From positions 1 through 35,068 of the forward strand of contig JAKLFM010000033.1 in assembly GCA_022711175.1 (NCBI GenBank): a stretch of 35,068 nt of DNA, read 5' to 3'. The stretch comes from Bacteroidota bacterium (GTDB lineage: Bacteria > Bacteroidota > Bacteroidia > Bacteroidales > UBA4417). The notes beneath the pieces were generated by a model. The model had not been told where the DNA came from. It ran no database searches and saw nothing but the letters and a program-made list of their open reading frames with translations. The position numbers and the translations under genes were made by a program. Positions 1 through 8,147 of the stretch are shown piece after piece. Position 1 is the stretch's first letter, and each line of letters begins with the position of its first letter.

Positions 1-1
1 T

Positions 2-268
2 GTGCTTGATTCACTGGTCATTGAAAGAAAAGGCAAGCTTACGGCGTTGGTTTACTTTAACCGCGACGAAATCAAAGAGCGGCATCGCCACCTTTTAATA
101 CACAACCGGAATTATGTTGAGCATGAGATTAGGAAGCTGTGCGTCGAAATTCAAGCTTATGTGAACCACAAGGTAAACAAATACTCACAGATTCAGGCAG
201 TTGTTGTTCAGCCTGAGCCTTTTGAGAAAACAGCTACGCAGAAGATCAAAAGGTATCTCTATACCTGA
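2..268 (+). CDS. Long-chain acyl-CoA synthetase (AMP-forming), C-terminal fragment
   Basis: Partial gene: the reading frame is open to the left edge of the window, so the true start lies outside it. The visible 88 residues look like the extreme C-terminus of a long-chain fatty acid-CoA ligase of the ANL superfamily. They end in a PFEKTATQKIKRYLY motif, which matches the C-terminal catalytic-lysine segment (T-x-T-x-K-I-[KR]-R) used in the adenylation half-reaction. Family members activate fatty acids with ATP and CoA, normally at the inner face of the cytoplasmic membrane. The stop is TGA at 266-268, and no operon partner is visible downstream because the next gene starts 205 bp later behind its own putative promoter. 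The family call is fairly secure, but substrate range cannot be judged from the tail. Confidence 0.75.
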   Translation: MLDSLVIERKGKLTALVYFNRDEIKERHRHLLIHNRNYVEHEIRKLCVEIQAYVNHKVNKYSQIQAVVVQPEPFEKTATQKIKRYLYT

Positions 269-392
269 AAAGTGTTGACGGATCAGCATTATTCCTACCA
301 CGATCGTTATTCGCTCAGGAAGCTGCAAACATCATCATTCGTTCAACAATTACTATAACCCAGACGGTACATCCGTATTTCGATCAGTTCAA

Positions 393-400
393 TAAATTTG
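393..400 (+). promoter_or_regulatory. Putative Bacteroidota -7 promoter element
   Basis: TAAATTTG matches the TAnnTTTG consensus exactly and lies 72 bp before the ATG of the small membrane protein at 473. No clear -33 TTG was found at the usual distance, so support is limited. The rest of the 269-472 gap shows no ORF or strong hairpin. Confidence 0.35.
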
Positions 401-472
401 TTCACTAATCATCAGACACTGCACAATACGGTATCTGTAATAACATAATCCTCCAGCTCTCTATTTCGCACC

Positions 473-877
473 ATGAAAAAACGTATAAACCTGATACTTG
501 GCATCATACAAATCTTTGTCGCCGCAGGCGCATTACCTGCAGGATATGCAATGATGGCTGACCCCAGCGGCGAGGGACTCGGAATGACAACCGAAATGCT
601 GACTCACTCACCCTTTGGCAGTTTCCTTATACCGGGGATTTTCCTGTTTACGGTAAACGGCCTTTTACAACTTATTGCAGGCATTCTTACTTTGAAGCGC
701 AGGAATTATATGTGGCTTCCCGGAATCGGGCTTGGAATCGCTTTACTCATATGGATAATCGTGCAGGTTTTGTCAATCGGGCTGAATTCTGTATTGCAGC
801 CGGTCTATTTTGGTATAGGGCTGATTGAGATAGCCCTGAGCCTGCTTTACAGGAAAGTCGTCAATAGAAGTGCCTGA
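473..877 (+). CDS. Small four-helix integral membrane protein, unknown function
   Basis: 134 residues with about four predicted membrane helices, at roughly residues 5-27, 46-70, 82-105 and 108-128. A Lys/Arg-rich turn (KRRN) between helices 2 and 3 suggests a cytoplasmic loop. There is no signal peptidase motif and no catalytic signature that I recognise. The start ATG at 473 is followed by MKKR, a typical beginning for a membrane protein, and a TAAATTTG promoter-like element sits 72 bp upstream. It is probably transcribed alone, since the next gene runs towards it. I cannot assign a function. Confidence 0.7.
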   Translation: MKKRINLILGIIQIFVAAGALPAGYAMMADPSGEGLGMTTEMLTHSPFGSFLIPGIFLFTVNGLLQLIAGILTLKRRNYMWLPGIGLGIALLIWIIVQVLSIGLNSVLQPVYFGIGLIEIALSLLYRKVVNRSA

Positions 878-894
878 CCAGTGACGGCACTATG

Positions 895-927
895 AAAAAA
901 CTCCCCTTCGTTTTGCCGAAAGGGAGT
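895..927 (-). terminator. Rho-independent terminator of the WG-repeat gene
   Basis: An 11-bp stem with one mismatch (900-910 against 917-927) and a six-base loop. On the minus strand it is followed by a run of six T (895-900 on the plus strand are A). It lies 35 bp past the stop codon of the minus-strand gene ending at 962. There is no T-run on the plus-strand side, so it mainly serves the minus strand. Confidence 0.7.
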
Positions 928-961
928 ATTTGAGCGCTAACAATCGTTTTGATAAGGCTTA

Positions 962-2182
962 TCAATCCTGTCGTAAGATCACAAGTTCTCCGTTACGGTT
1001 AATAAATCCCGACTGGTTTCCTTCTTCGTAAAACTCAACATACGCCCTGTTGTCGCTAAACGATTTGATATCCAAATACATGGCATCGTAGAGCAGTATA
1101 GAACCATTGGGACGCAACACCCTTAGTCCATCCTGTTCTTTGGGCTGATAAACAATTGTTCCGTCAGTATTTACTGTAACGTCTCTGTATGAGTCTTCCA
1201 ACTCCTTTACAATGTTTCCCTGCGTATCAATAACTGCTTTAGTTAACTGGGGGTTATCAATTGTTACGAGTGCAAATCCGTCGTGAAAATCGAAAGAGGC
1301 CAGGGTATAATTGAAACCAAGAGCGAGGTTGCCGTCGGTGTCAATATAGCCTGCCTGGTATTTGCTGTTTTTAACAAGCGCCCGTTTGCACGAAAATTGA
1401 GCCGGCTTTTGCTGGTAATCGAAAGGAACTTTTGTAGCCCCGGTTTTATCAATATATCCCCAGTAAAAATTTGTTGTATTCTGTACGGCACAGCGGTCGT
1501 CAGAAAACGTGGCGGCTTCCTCCCATTTCCTGTTTTCAGGCTTTATTACCCACTTGCCTTTGGTATCAACAAATCCGTAGGAGTTTAATTTATCATCCCA
1601 CATTTTGGTTAAACCATTGCCATAAGGGCCAAACTCAAAAAACCCGCCTGCGAATTTCGGAATTGCAGTACCTGTAAGCACTACGCCCTGGGTATTGATA
1701 AAAGAATAAACCATTGCATGCACAGGCCCGCTTTCTTTTCCTATTACGGCAATGCCGTCATAAAAGGATGAGGCAGCCTGGAAGGTTTGGTTTTTGAAGA
1801 GCTGATTTCCTTTTTTATCAAGGTAAACAGGGACGTTACCAATCCCGTCAGCCGCACGTGTTGCTAACAGGCAGATACCATCAGAGAAAACAGGTGCATT
1901 TTTGCCCCACTGGAAATATTTAGGTTCAATTACCCAGGTTCCGGTGGTGTCAATAAAGCCCCATAATTGATTCTTTTTGAGGGCACAAAGGCCATCATGA
2001 AAGCAATAATCCCCATCCTGGTCGTACTTTAACAACCTGGCCGATGCAATACCAGGTTTGATTGTTCTCATAACGGCATCGCTGCCTGCGCTATGATTAT
2101 CCTGAGCTGACAGCGGTGCCGAAATAAAGGCAACAGTTGATAATAATATGAAGAATGCCAGCGGAAACGATGTTCTGCTCAT
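962..2182 (-). CDS. Secreted WG-repeat protein
   Basis: About 406 residues. I chose the ATG at 2182 because it starts a clean signal peptide (MSRTSFPLAFFILLSTVAFI, cleavage near SAQ-D) and avoids overlap with the upstream gene; the frame stays open to 2266 but that extension would overlap it. The mature protein is a series of WG (KWG) repeats of the form W/YGFIDxxGxWVIxPxY, for example WGFIDTTGTWVIEP, YGFVDTKGKWVIKP, WGYIDKTGATKVP, AGYIDTDGN and a terminal SGFINRNGELVI. WG repeats form beta-rich units at the cell surface or periplasm of many Bacteroidota, and no enzymatic activity is known for them. The gene follows the lipoprotein gene by 34 bp and is probably co-transcribed with it. A strong terminator follows its stop. 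Confidence 0.85.
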   Translation of the reverse strand: MSRTSFPLAFFILLSTVAFISAPLSAQDNHSAGSDAVMRTIKPGIASARLLKYDQDGDYCFHDGLCALKKNQLWGFIDTTGTWVIEPKYFQWGKNAPVFSDGICLLATRAADGIGNVPVYLDKKGNQLFKNQTFQAASSFYDGIAVIGKESGPVHAMVYSFINTQGVVLTGTAIPKFAGGFFEFGPYGNGLTKMWDDKLNSYGFVDTKGKWVIKPENRKWEEAATFSDDRCAVQNTTNFYWGYIDKTGATKVPFDYQQKPAQFSCKRALVKNSKYQAGYIDTDGNLALGFNYTLASFDFHDGFALVTIDNPQLTKAVIDTQGNIVKELEDSYRDVTVNTDGTIVYQPKEQDGLRVLRPNGSILLYDAMYLDIKSFSDNRAYVEFYEEGNQSGFINRNGELVILRQD

Positions 2183-2216
2183 GATCTTTGCTGTTATGGT
2201 TGGAAATTGCTGATTG

Positions 2217-2873
2217 TTAGTTCCAGCCCTTGGCTTTCTTGTAGTCGTCGTAGCTTTTGAACACAAGTTTTTTCATAGCAGCATTGGCAGGATTGATGCT
2301 TACGCCCCCTGTTACCTGGTGGGTTTCACCGGCTTTCATTTCCTTACTAACGCCGAGAATCACCCAATTGTCGTAATTGTGATCTTTGATTATGCTATTG
2401 TTCTCGTCGAGCATAAGCACAGGGACACTTAGCTGTACGTTCTGGCCGCCCGCAGTTTTTTCTGAATCGGTCTTTAGTTCAATGGTAGCTTCTATAGTTG
2501 CCCTGTCCCAGTCGATGGCGGTGATTTTGGCATCTTTCACCACATAACCTGTATTGCCCGTTGAATCGACAAACGGAATAGTGATCGGTAAGCCAAGTTT
2601 GCCGGCTTCGGCTGCAAATTCGGCTTTAGCATCTTCCTCAAGTTTATTGAGTTTTGACTGGAATGCTACCAGGTCATCAGCTGATTTGGCCTCGGTGCGG
2701 GCTTTCGCTGTAAGGGTCGAATCATCAGCTTTGTAATTCATTTTAATGGATACGAGTTTCCCGAAATAGCCTTTGCTTTCGAGTTTCTTGTCGGTGCTTC
2801 CTTTTTCATTGCCGCAGCCAGCAAAAAATGCTATGACCAGCAAAAGAAACATTGCGCTGAGTAGTTTTTTCAT
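2217..2873 (-). CDS. Lipoprotein of unknown function
   Basis: 218 residues starting with a lipoprotein signal (MKKLLSAMFLLLVIAFFAGC) whose lipobox FAGC places the lipidated cysteine at residue 20. The next residues (GNEKGSTDKK) are a hydrophilic tether. A helical, Lys/Glu/Ala-rich stretch (about residues 45-95) is followed by a beta-rich half ending in a KSYDDYKKAKGWN tail. I do not recognise a family. It is the first gene of a minus-strand pair with the WG-repeat protein. A TAGATTTG promoter-like element lies 36 bp upstream. Anchoring in the outer membrane or at the surface is an inference from the lipobox alone. Confidence 0.75.
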   Translation of the reverse strand: MKKLLSAMFLLLVIAFFAGCGNEKGSTDKKLESKGYFGKLVSIKMNYKADDSTLTAKARTEAKSADDLVAFQSKLNKLEEDAKAEFAAEAGKLGLPITIPFVDSTGNTGYVVKDAKITAIDWDRATIEATIELKTDSEKTAGGQNVQLSVPVLMLDENNSIIKDHNYDNWVILGVSKEMKAGETHQVTGGVSINPANAAMKKLVFKSYDDYKKAKGWN

Positions 2874-2908
2874 GGTTTAGATTTTTAATGTTTTACATAA
2901 TTTGCCGG

Positions 2909-2916
2909 CAAATCTA
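2909..2916 (-). promoter_or_regulatory. Putative -7 promoter element of the lipoprotein/WG operon
   Basis: On the minus strand this reads TAGATTTG, a perfect TAnnTTTG match, 36 bp before the ATG at 2873. Its TTTG half lies inside a perfect 12-bp palindrome TTTGCCGGCAAA (2901-2912). Confidence 0.45.
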
Positions 2917-3011
2917 TGACTGGTTCACAGGTGAAAACAAGAATTACCGGTACTGATTTATAAATCACTACAATCAGGATATGTATGCAACTTTATGATA
3001 GGAATAGGGCC

Positions 3012-4961
3012 TCAGGCAACCTGGTGCATTCCGCTGAATTCGGAAGGCGTCATACCTTTGTACTTTTTGAATGCCGCATTAAATGCGCTTTTTGAATTGA
3101 ATCCCACTGAACGGGCGATGCCTTCGATGCTCAGAACATGCCGCCGGTCGCCTGAAAGCATGCGACACGATTCTTCGATCCGGAACTTATTGACATAAGA
3201 ATTAAAATTTGAGCCCGTCATATCGTTTATCACCCTCGAAAGATAACTTGAATTGGTGCCGAGCAGTGTTGCCAGTTCATTCAGACTAAGGTCTGAGCGC
3301 AGGTAACACTTATCATTCTCAAGTAAATTGTTTAATCGATGCCAGATGGTTTCGCGTGCATCGTCGCTCAAATGAATACCATGTTTGGTTGCTATGCCGG
3401 CATCGCCATGAACTTCGGAAACAGGCAAACTTGTGCCGGCCGATTTGTTTTTTATCTTCTTATCCCTGAATGCCCATACTGAAAATACCATAAGCAAAAG
3501 CACAACACCTGCTGCCACTGGCACAGCAGCTTTCCTTAATCCTTGTGCCAGGCTTTGCAAACCCAACCTTTTCTTACTAACGACGGGTGATTTGTCAAAA
3601 AAGTCGTTGCGCATATCAGCATATCGCAGTTCGTTGGATGCTATTTTAAGTGAATCGCCGGCTGCTATATATTTTTTATAAAACAGTAAGGACGAATTTA
3701 CATCACCTGTCGCCTGGTAAAGGTCGGCAACGGCCTTGAGATTTTCGAGCAGCAGGTTCTGGTTAAACGATTCTTTAGCGTACATGATACTCGAATCATA
3801 GCTCGCGAATGCTTCGGTAAACATCTTATTGAGAACCAAAAACTCAGCGTACAAGTTGTAGTAAACACCTGAAGCAAGTTTGTCGCCCGATTTGGCCATA
3901 AACTCGTTTGCTTGTGCAAGTGCAGATGACGTTTCGCCATATTTTCGCAATTCCATGTACACTTCGGCCTTGTTGCAGGCAGCAAAACAAGCACCCTGCC
4001 AATCCGGCACCCTCGAATAACTTTCGACAGCTTTTGAAAAACAGGCTATTGCTTCCCCATAATTCTTCGATCCGTAATAATACGTACCAAGACTGTTGTT
4101 AGCATACCCGAGTCCTTTATCAAAGCGTAGTGCCTCAAAGATAGAAACGGCCTTATTTAAGTATGTATATGTTTCATTGCCATTATTGCCTGCGCCCAAA
4201 ATGCCAGCCACGTTGCAATAGAGGAACCCAAGGTACAAACTGTCGCCGGTGAGTTCACTGGCCGAAGTGGCCTTTACCAGGGCTAGGTCGCCGGTTTCGT
4301 TCATGCCGGCATCTTTATACATGATGCCAATAGTGATCATATCCCTTGCAATAGCAAGTTTTTCGCCGCTGAACATCAGCGACTTTTCGGCATTTCCTAG
4401 GCATTCGGTAAAACTCCTGAAGTCGTCGTTTTTTCTTGCCAGATGCGCCATCAGTATCTGTATCGACGCTGCAGTTGTATATTTTTTTTCTGCTTCAGCT
4501 GATTGCAACGCCAACTGACAGATCGCGGAAGCATTGTCAAAATCGCCTCTTCTGTAATGATATCTGGCAAGACAATAATAATAATCAGCCGAAAGATTAC
4601 TGCCACAGGCAGCAAATGCTTTTCGGGCTTGTAAAAGGTAATATTCGGCTGAATCGTTCTTCACCTCAGGCCGCAGGCTGAGCGCCGCAGCCTGCACATA
4701 AACCTTGGCGAGCAACGATTGGCTATTCAGCCTCCTGGCTTCTCCAATGGCCTGCCAGGTGAGTGTGAATGAGCGCGAAAGCGAATCGGGACTTTGAATA
4801 TTAACCAATTCAAGAAGAATATTTATTTTTTCGGTTCCAGAACTGCGGGGTAACCGATGTAAAAGATCATCTCTTTGCTGACGTATTGTAAATACATTTG
4901 CCGTAAGGCCAAAAACCGAAATAAACGTAAATATTGCAGCAAGTGGCAAGCAGCGTTTCAT
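3012..4961 (-). CDS. TPR-containing, membrane-anchored AraC-family transcriptional regulator
   Basis: About 649 residues from the ATG at 4961, which starts a signal/anchor sequence (MKRCLPLAAIFTFISVFGLT). The frame is open to 5000, but that start would lie upstream of a good -7 element. Residues about 40-450 are degenerate TPR-like helical hairpins (motifs such as ANNSLGTYYYGSKNYGEAIA). A single membrane helix (AAVPVAAGVVLLLMVFSVWAF) sits near 478-498. An AraC-type double helix-turn-helix occupies about 557-645, with DLSLNELATLLGTNSSYLSR as the first HTH and IARSVGFNSKSAFNAAFKKY as the second. This layout (periplasmic TPRs, one helix, cytoplasmic AraC domain) is common in Bacteroidota and implies transmembrane signalling to DNA. 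The gene is divergent from the copper-receptor operon at 5091, so that operon is a candidate target. The ligand is unknown. Confidence 0.88.
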   Translation of the reverse strand: MKRCLPLAAIFTFISVFGLTANVFTIRQQRDDLLHRLPRSSGTEKINILLELVNIQSPDSLSRSFTLTWQAIGEARRLNSQSLLAKVYVQAAALSLRPEVKNDSAEYYLLQARKAFAACGSNLSADYYYCLARYHYRRGDFDNASAICQLALQSAEAEKKYTTAASIQILMAHLARKNDDFRSFTECLGNAEKSLMFSGEKLAIARDMITIGIMYKDAGMNETGDLALVKATSASELTGDSLYLGFLYCNVAGILGAGNNGNETYTYLNKAVSIFEALRFDKGLGYANNSLGTYYYGSKNYGEAIACFSKAVESYSRVPDWQGACFAACNKAEVYMELRKYGETSSALAQANEFMAKSGDKLASGVYYNLYAEFLVLNKMFTEAFASYDSSIMYAKESFNQNLLLENLKAVADLYQATGDVNSSLLFYKKYIAAGDSLKIASNELRYADMRNDFFDKSPVVSKKRLGLQSLAQGLRKAAVPVAAGVVLLLMVFSVWAFRDKKIKNKSAGTSLPVSEVHGDAGIATKHGIHLSDDARETIWHRLNNLLENDKCYLRSDLSLNELATLLGTNSSYLSRVINDMTGSNFNSYVNKFRIEESCRMLSGDRRHVLSIEGIARSVGFNSKSAFNAAFKKYKGMTPSEFSGMHQVA

Positions 4962-4978
4962 AGTTGACCTAGTTGTCA

Positions 4979-4986
4979 CAAAAATA
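4979..4986 (-). promoter_or_regulatory. Putative -7 promoter element of the TPR/AraC regulator
   Basis: On the minus strand this reads TATTTTTG, an exact TAnnTTTG match, 18 bp before the ATG at 4961. It implies a leader of only about ten bases and supports 4961 over the longer start at 5000. The adjacent A/T-rich region (about 4994-5018) repeats ATCAA three times and could hold an operator shared with the divergent operon. Confidence 0.4.
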
Positions 4987-5090
4987 TGAAATTTGATCAA
5001 TAAAAATCAATATCAATTTTCTGATTCTAACGAGTGTATGTTACTAAAAATTCAATTCTGTCGCTAAAAGGAGTACTTTTATTGGTGAAA

Positions 5091-7253
5091 ATGAAAATCA
5101 CACCTAATTTTCGGGCCTTAGAGATGTTTTTTCGAAGAGTTTTACCTGTTATCACCTGCCTGATAAATCTTAGCTTCGGGGTTTATGCCCAGGCTGTTAC
5201 CGATACCATCAACCTGAGTAGCGTTGAAATTGTCGGTTCCATTAGTCCAGTCAGGTTTGCCATCAAAAAATCAGCTGTTGACCTGGCTCCACTCCCCGAC
5301 ATTGGTGTATTGTTGCGAAGCTCACCTGGTGTAAGCGGAATAAGGAAGGGTGGCTCTGCAGTTGATCCCGTGATACGGGGATTCAGGTTCAGCCAGCTGG
5401 CAGTAGTTGCCGGTAACGGCATCAAAGTGGAAGGAGGTTGCCCAAACCGCATGGATCCGGTGACATCGCATTTCGAAAGTGATGATATTGAATCGGTTGA
5501 AATCATCAAAGGCCCGTATTCGTTCACGTTAGGCCCATCGTTAGGCGGACTGGTCAGGCTGAAGTTATATAAACCCAGCCCTTATGACAATTTTCAGGTG
5601 CATGCCAAATTCCGCACTTCAGTGAGTTCGAATCCGGCTGGTTACAACCAATATGTAAGAATAAACGGTGGTTCTCAAAGAGTATATTTCGGTATTTCAG
5701 GCAGTTATAAATCTTTTGGTGATTACAGGGATGGAAACGGAACAAGGGTTTCCGCAGCATTCTCGAAATTCAATTATGGTGCTGCTTTAGGTTTTATACC
5801 CCGCGAAAACCACGAAGTAATCCTGTCATTGTACAGAAATTATGGAAGGGATATACGATACCCCGCTTTGCCCATGGATGAAATTGTGGATAACACAACC
5901 ATTGTGTCGGCTGATTATCATGTGAAATTCATGGGTGGAATAATTCGAAAGTTAGATGTAAGCTTCTATAATTCTGATGTTTACCACGAAATGGATAACA
6001 GGTTCCGTCCGGCATACAGCCAGGTAGTTGCTCCTTACAAAGGCCTCATGCAGGCTGTTGCCAAGGTTGACGCAGCCAACACAGGAGGCCGGTTCGAGGC
6101 TCACCTGGTAACCGGCAACCATGAATTAAGAGCTGGCGCTGACCTTGAAGCAGCTGGCAAGAGTGGTGGCCGGGTAACCACAATGATCATGAACATGAAT
6201 GGTATTGAAACTACTTCGGTAAAGAATACAAATCTTTGGAAAAATGCCAGGCTCCTCAACTCAGGACTTTTTGGTGAATACAGCCTTCAATTGAAGAAAC
6301 TCAAGTTTGTAGCATCAGCCCGGCTCGACTACAATGTGGCATCCTCACGGGATACACTCAGGCTGTTGAAAAACGAGCAAGTCTATTTTGACGAGACCAG
6401 ATCGGATTATGTCAATTTTAGCGCCAATGCCGGAATTTCGAAGCAAATCGGACAAAATATAACACTTAGCATATTCGCCGGTCGCGGTATGCGTAGCCCC
6501 GACCTTACCGAAAGGTTCATCAAATACCTTGTTGTGGGTTACGACAACTACGATTATCTTGGGAATCCCAAACTGCTGCCCGAAAAAAATTATCAAACCG
6601 ATGTTATCCTGAATGTGAATACAATAAAAGCCGGGAAGCTGACACTCTCAGGCTATTATTCAATGGTTCAGGATTTTATCTCAGGAGTTATTCTGCCGGC
6701 TTCGGTTACTACGCCTAAAACCATGGGTGCACCTGGTGTTAAGCAGTTTATGAATACCGGAAATGCATGGTTCACGGGCTTTGAGGCAACGTATCTCACT
6801 CCCGAATACAAAGGGTTTAATGCTGACATTGCCGCTTCGTTTACCTATGGCATTCACGAAAAAACAATCAGAAACTATTTCGAGAATGGACAAGTTATTG
6901 GTACACAACAAATAAGAGATGACGCCATGCAGGAGATAGCACCGTTCGAAGTAAGGACCGTTCTGAATTACACCTTTTATCATCGAAAAATGCAGGCATC
7001 GTTCAGCAGCAGGTTCGTGGCAGCGCAGCGCCATGTTTCTCTGTCGTATTACGAGAGCGCCACCCCCGGATTTGTCTTGATCAACCTGGCATACGATTAC
7101 AAGTTCAATAAAACGGTTCATATGGCGGCAGGAATTCAAAACCTGCTCAATAAGCCTTATTATGAACATCTTAACCGGCGGATTGTAGGAACAACAGATA
7201 AACTGCCCGAACCGGGACGCAACTTCTACCTGAACCTTATTATTGTAATATGA
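5091..7253 (+). CDS. TonB-dependent outer-membrane copper receptor, OprC/NosA-like
   Basis: About 720 residues. The frame opens at a GTG (5034). I give the ATG at 5091; an ATG at 5124 yields the tightest signal peptide (MFFRRVLPVITCLINLSFGV, then AQA) and is equally possible. A plug domain follows (LLRSSPGVSGIRKGG, DPVIRGFRF, IESVEIIKGPYSFTLGPSLGG), then a 22-strand-type barrel ending in an aromatic C-terminus. The plug contains GGCPNRMDPVTSH, with Cys117 and Met121 (codons 5439 and 5451), and the barrel contains YHEMDNR, with His299 and Met301 (codons 5985 and 5991). These match the CxxxM and HxM residues that bind copper in Pseudomonas OprC, where the two halves are 180 residues apart; here they are 182 apart. 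Copper uptake is therefore the favoured role. The stop overlaps the start of the MbnP-like gene (ATGA), so the two are translationally coupled. Confidence 0.88.
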   Translation: MKITPNFRALEMFFRRVLPVITCLINLSFGVYAQAVTDTINLSSVEIVGSISPVRFAIKKSAVDLAPLPDIGVLLRSSPGVSGIRKGGSAVDPVIRGFRFSQLAVVAGNGIKVEGGCPNRMDPVTSHFESDDIESVEIIKGPYSFTLGPSLGGLVRLKLYKPSPYDNFQVHAKFRTSVSSNPAGYNQYVRINGGSQRVYFGISGSYKSFGDYRDGNGTRVSAAFSKFNYGAALGFIPRENHEVILSLYRNYGRDIRYPALPMDEIVDNTTIVSADYHVKFMGGIIRKLDVSFYNSDVYHEMDNRFRPAYSQVVAPYKGLMQAVAKVDAANTGGRFEAHLVTGNHELRAGADLEAAGKSGGRVTTMIMNMNGIETTSVKNTNLWKNARLLNSGLFGEYSLQLKKLKFVASARLDYNVASSRDTLRLLKNEQVYFDETRSDYVNFSANAGISKQIGQNITLSIFAGRGMRSPDLTERFIKYLVVGYDNYDYLGNPKLLPEKNYQTDVILNVNTIKAGKLTLSGYYSMVQDFISGVILPASVTTPKTMGAPGVKQFMNTGNAWFTGFEATYLTPEYKGFNADIAASFTYGIHEKTIRNYFENGQVIGTQQIRDDAMQEIAPFEVRTVLNYTFYHRKMQASFSSRFVAAQRHVSLSYYESATPGFVLINLAYDYKFNKTVHMAAGIQNLLNKPYYEHLNRRIVGTTDKLPEPGRNFYLNLIIVI

Positions 7254-8050
7254 GACACCTCATTCGGGCACTCACTCTACTTCTATTATTATTTGCAGCA
7301 TGCGAACCTGAAATTATTGAATCGCATAAAAATGGCGGAAGGATAGTGCTCGAATTCAGCCATCTCGTTGACGGCAAGGCTTTGATCGCCGATAGCCTTT
7401 TCTACGTAAACAAAGCCGGGAATCAATATGAAATCAATGAAGTAAAATACTTCATCTCAGATGTTTATCTCGTGAATCGCAACGGGAAAAAGGCATTTAT
7501 TGATGACCAAACTGCCATACATTATTATGACATTGATATCCCATCGACACTTGATTGGAATGTATTCGATACTATTGAAGAAGGAGTGTATGACTCGATA
7601 TCTTTTATTTTTGGTCTGAACGAACAGCGTAACATATCCTTTGCATTTGTAAATCCTCCCGAAGTAAACATGTTTTGGCCCGATATCCTCGGCGGCGGCT
7701 ATCATTACCTTATGTTGAACGGAAAATGGAAAAATCCTCAGAACACCACCACTCCGTTTGACTTTCATCTTGGCATAGGGCAACGGTATTCGGGCACATC
7801 CACCTCGGTTGACTCAATCACAGGCTATGTGCACAATTATTTTAAGGTAACCCTTCCTTTGCCGGCAATGCAAATAGAAAACAATTCGTTAAGGACTATT
7901 TCGTTGGCAATGAATATCGACAGTTGGTTTAAAACGCCAAATACGTGGGATTTTAACACTTGGGGAGGCTATATTATGCAGAACCAGCAGGCCATGCAAA
8001 CAGCAAAGGAAAACGGGTTTGATGTTTTTACGGTAATATCAGTGAGATAG
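7250..8050 (+). CDS. MbnP-like lipoprotein, probable copper-binding partner of the receptor
   Basis: 266 residues. The start ATG overlaps the receptor's stop by four bases. A lipoprotein signal (MRHLIRALTLLLLLFAAC) puts the lipidated cysteine at residue 18. The body fits the MbnP-like family: RIVLEFSHLVDGKAL near the N-terminus, a YEINEVKYFISDVYLVN segment, the central GGGYHYLMLNGKW motif and FDFHLGIGQ. MbnP was first described beside methanobactin genes in methanotrophs and binds copper. Homologues occur widely next to TonB receptors or MbnH-type dihaem peroxidases. No MbnH-like CxxCH protein is encoded nearby, so the pairing here is with the receptor only. A role handing copper to or from the receptor in the periplasm or on the surface is inferred. 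Confidence 0.82.
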   Translation: MRHLIRALTLLLLLFAACEPEIIESHKNGGRIVLEFSHLVDGKALIADSLFYVNKAGNQYEINEVKYFISDVYLVNRNGKKAFIDDQTAIHYYDIDIPSTLDWNVFDTIEEGVYDSISFIFGLNEQRNISFAFVNPPEVNMFWPDILGGGYHYLMLNGKWKNPQNTTTPFDFHLGIGQRYSGTSTSVDSITGYVHNYFKVTLPLPAMQIENNSLRTISLAMNIDSWFKTPNTWDFNTWGGYIMQNQQAMQTAKENGFDVFTVISVR

Positions 8051-8147
8051 AGTTATTTTCAGGAAAGATGTTCTGGAAGTGGGCTACGATTTTCTCACTT
8101 GTCACTAGAATGTTATTATCAAATAATCAAAAACAGACAGACGCGTA

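Noticed and set aside
2183..2266. N-terminal extension of the WG-repeat protein to 2266
   Set aside because: It overlaps the end of the lipoprotein gene and puts about 28 hydrophilic residues before a clean signal peptide.
4962..5000. Longer start of the TPR/AraC regulator at 5000
   Set aside because: It lies upstream of an exact -7 element and adds residues before an otherwise normal signal sequence.
8051..8147. Search for a terminator between the convergent MbnP-like and tamB-like genes
   Set aside because: Only a weak 5-bp AAGTG/CACTT pairing with a long loop was found, which is not enough to call.
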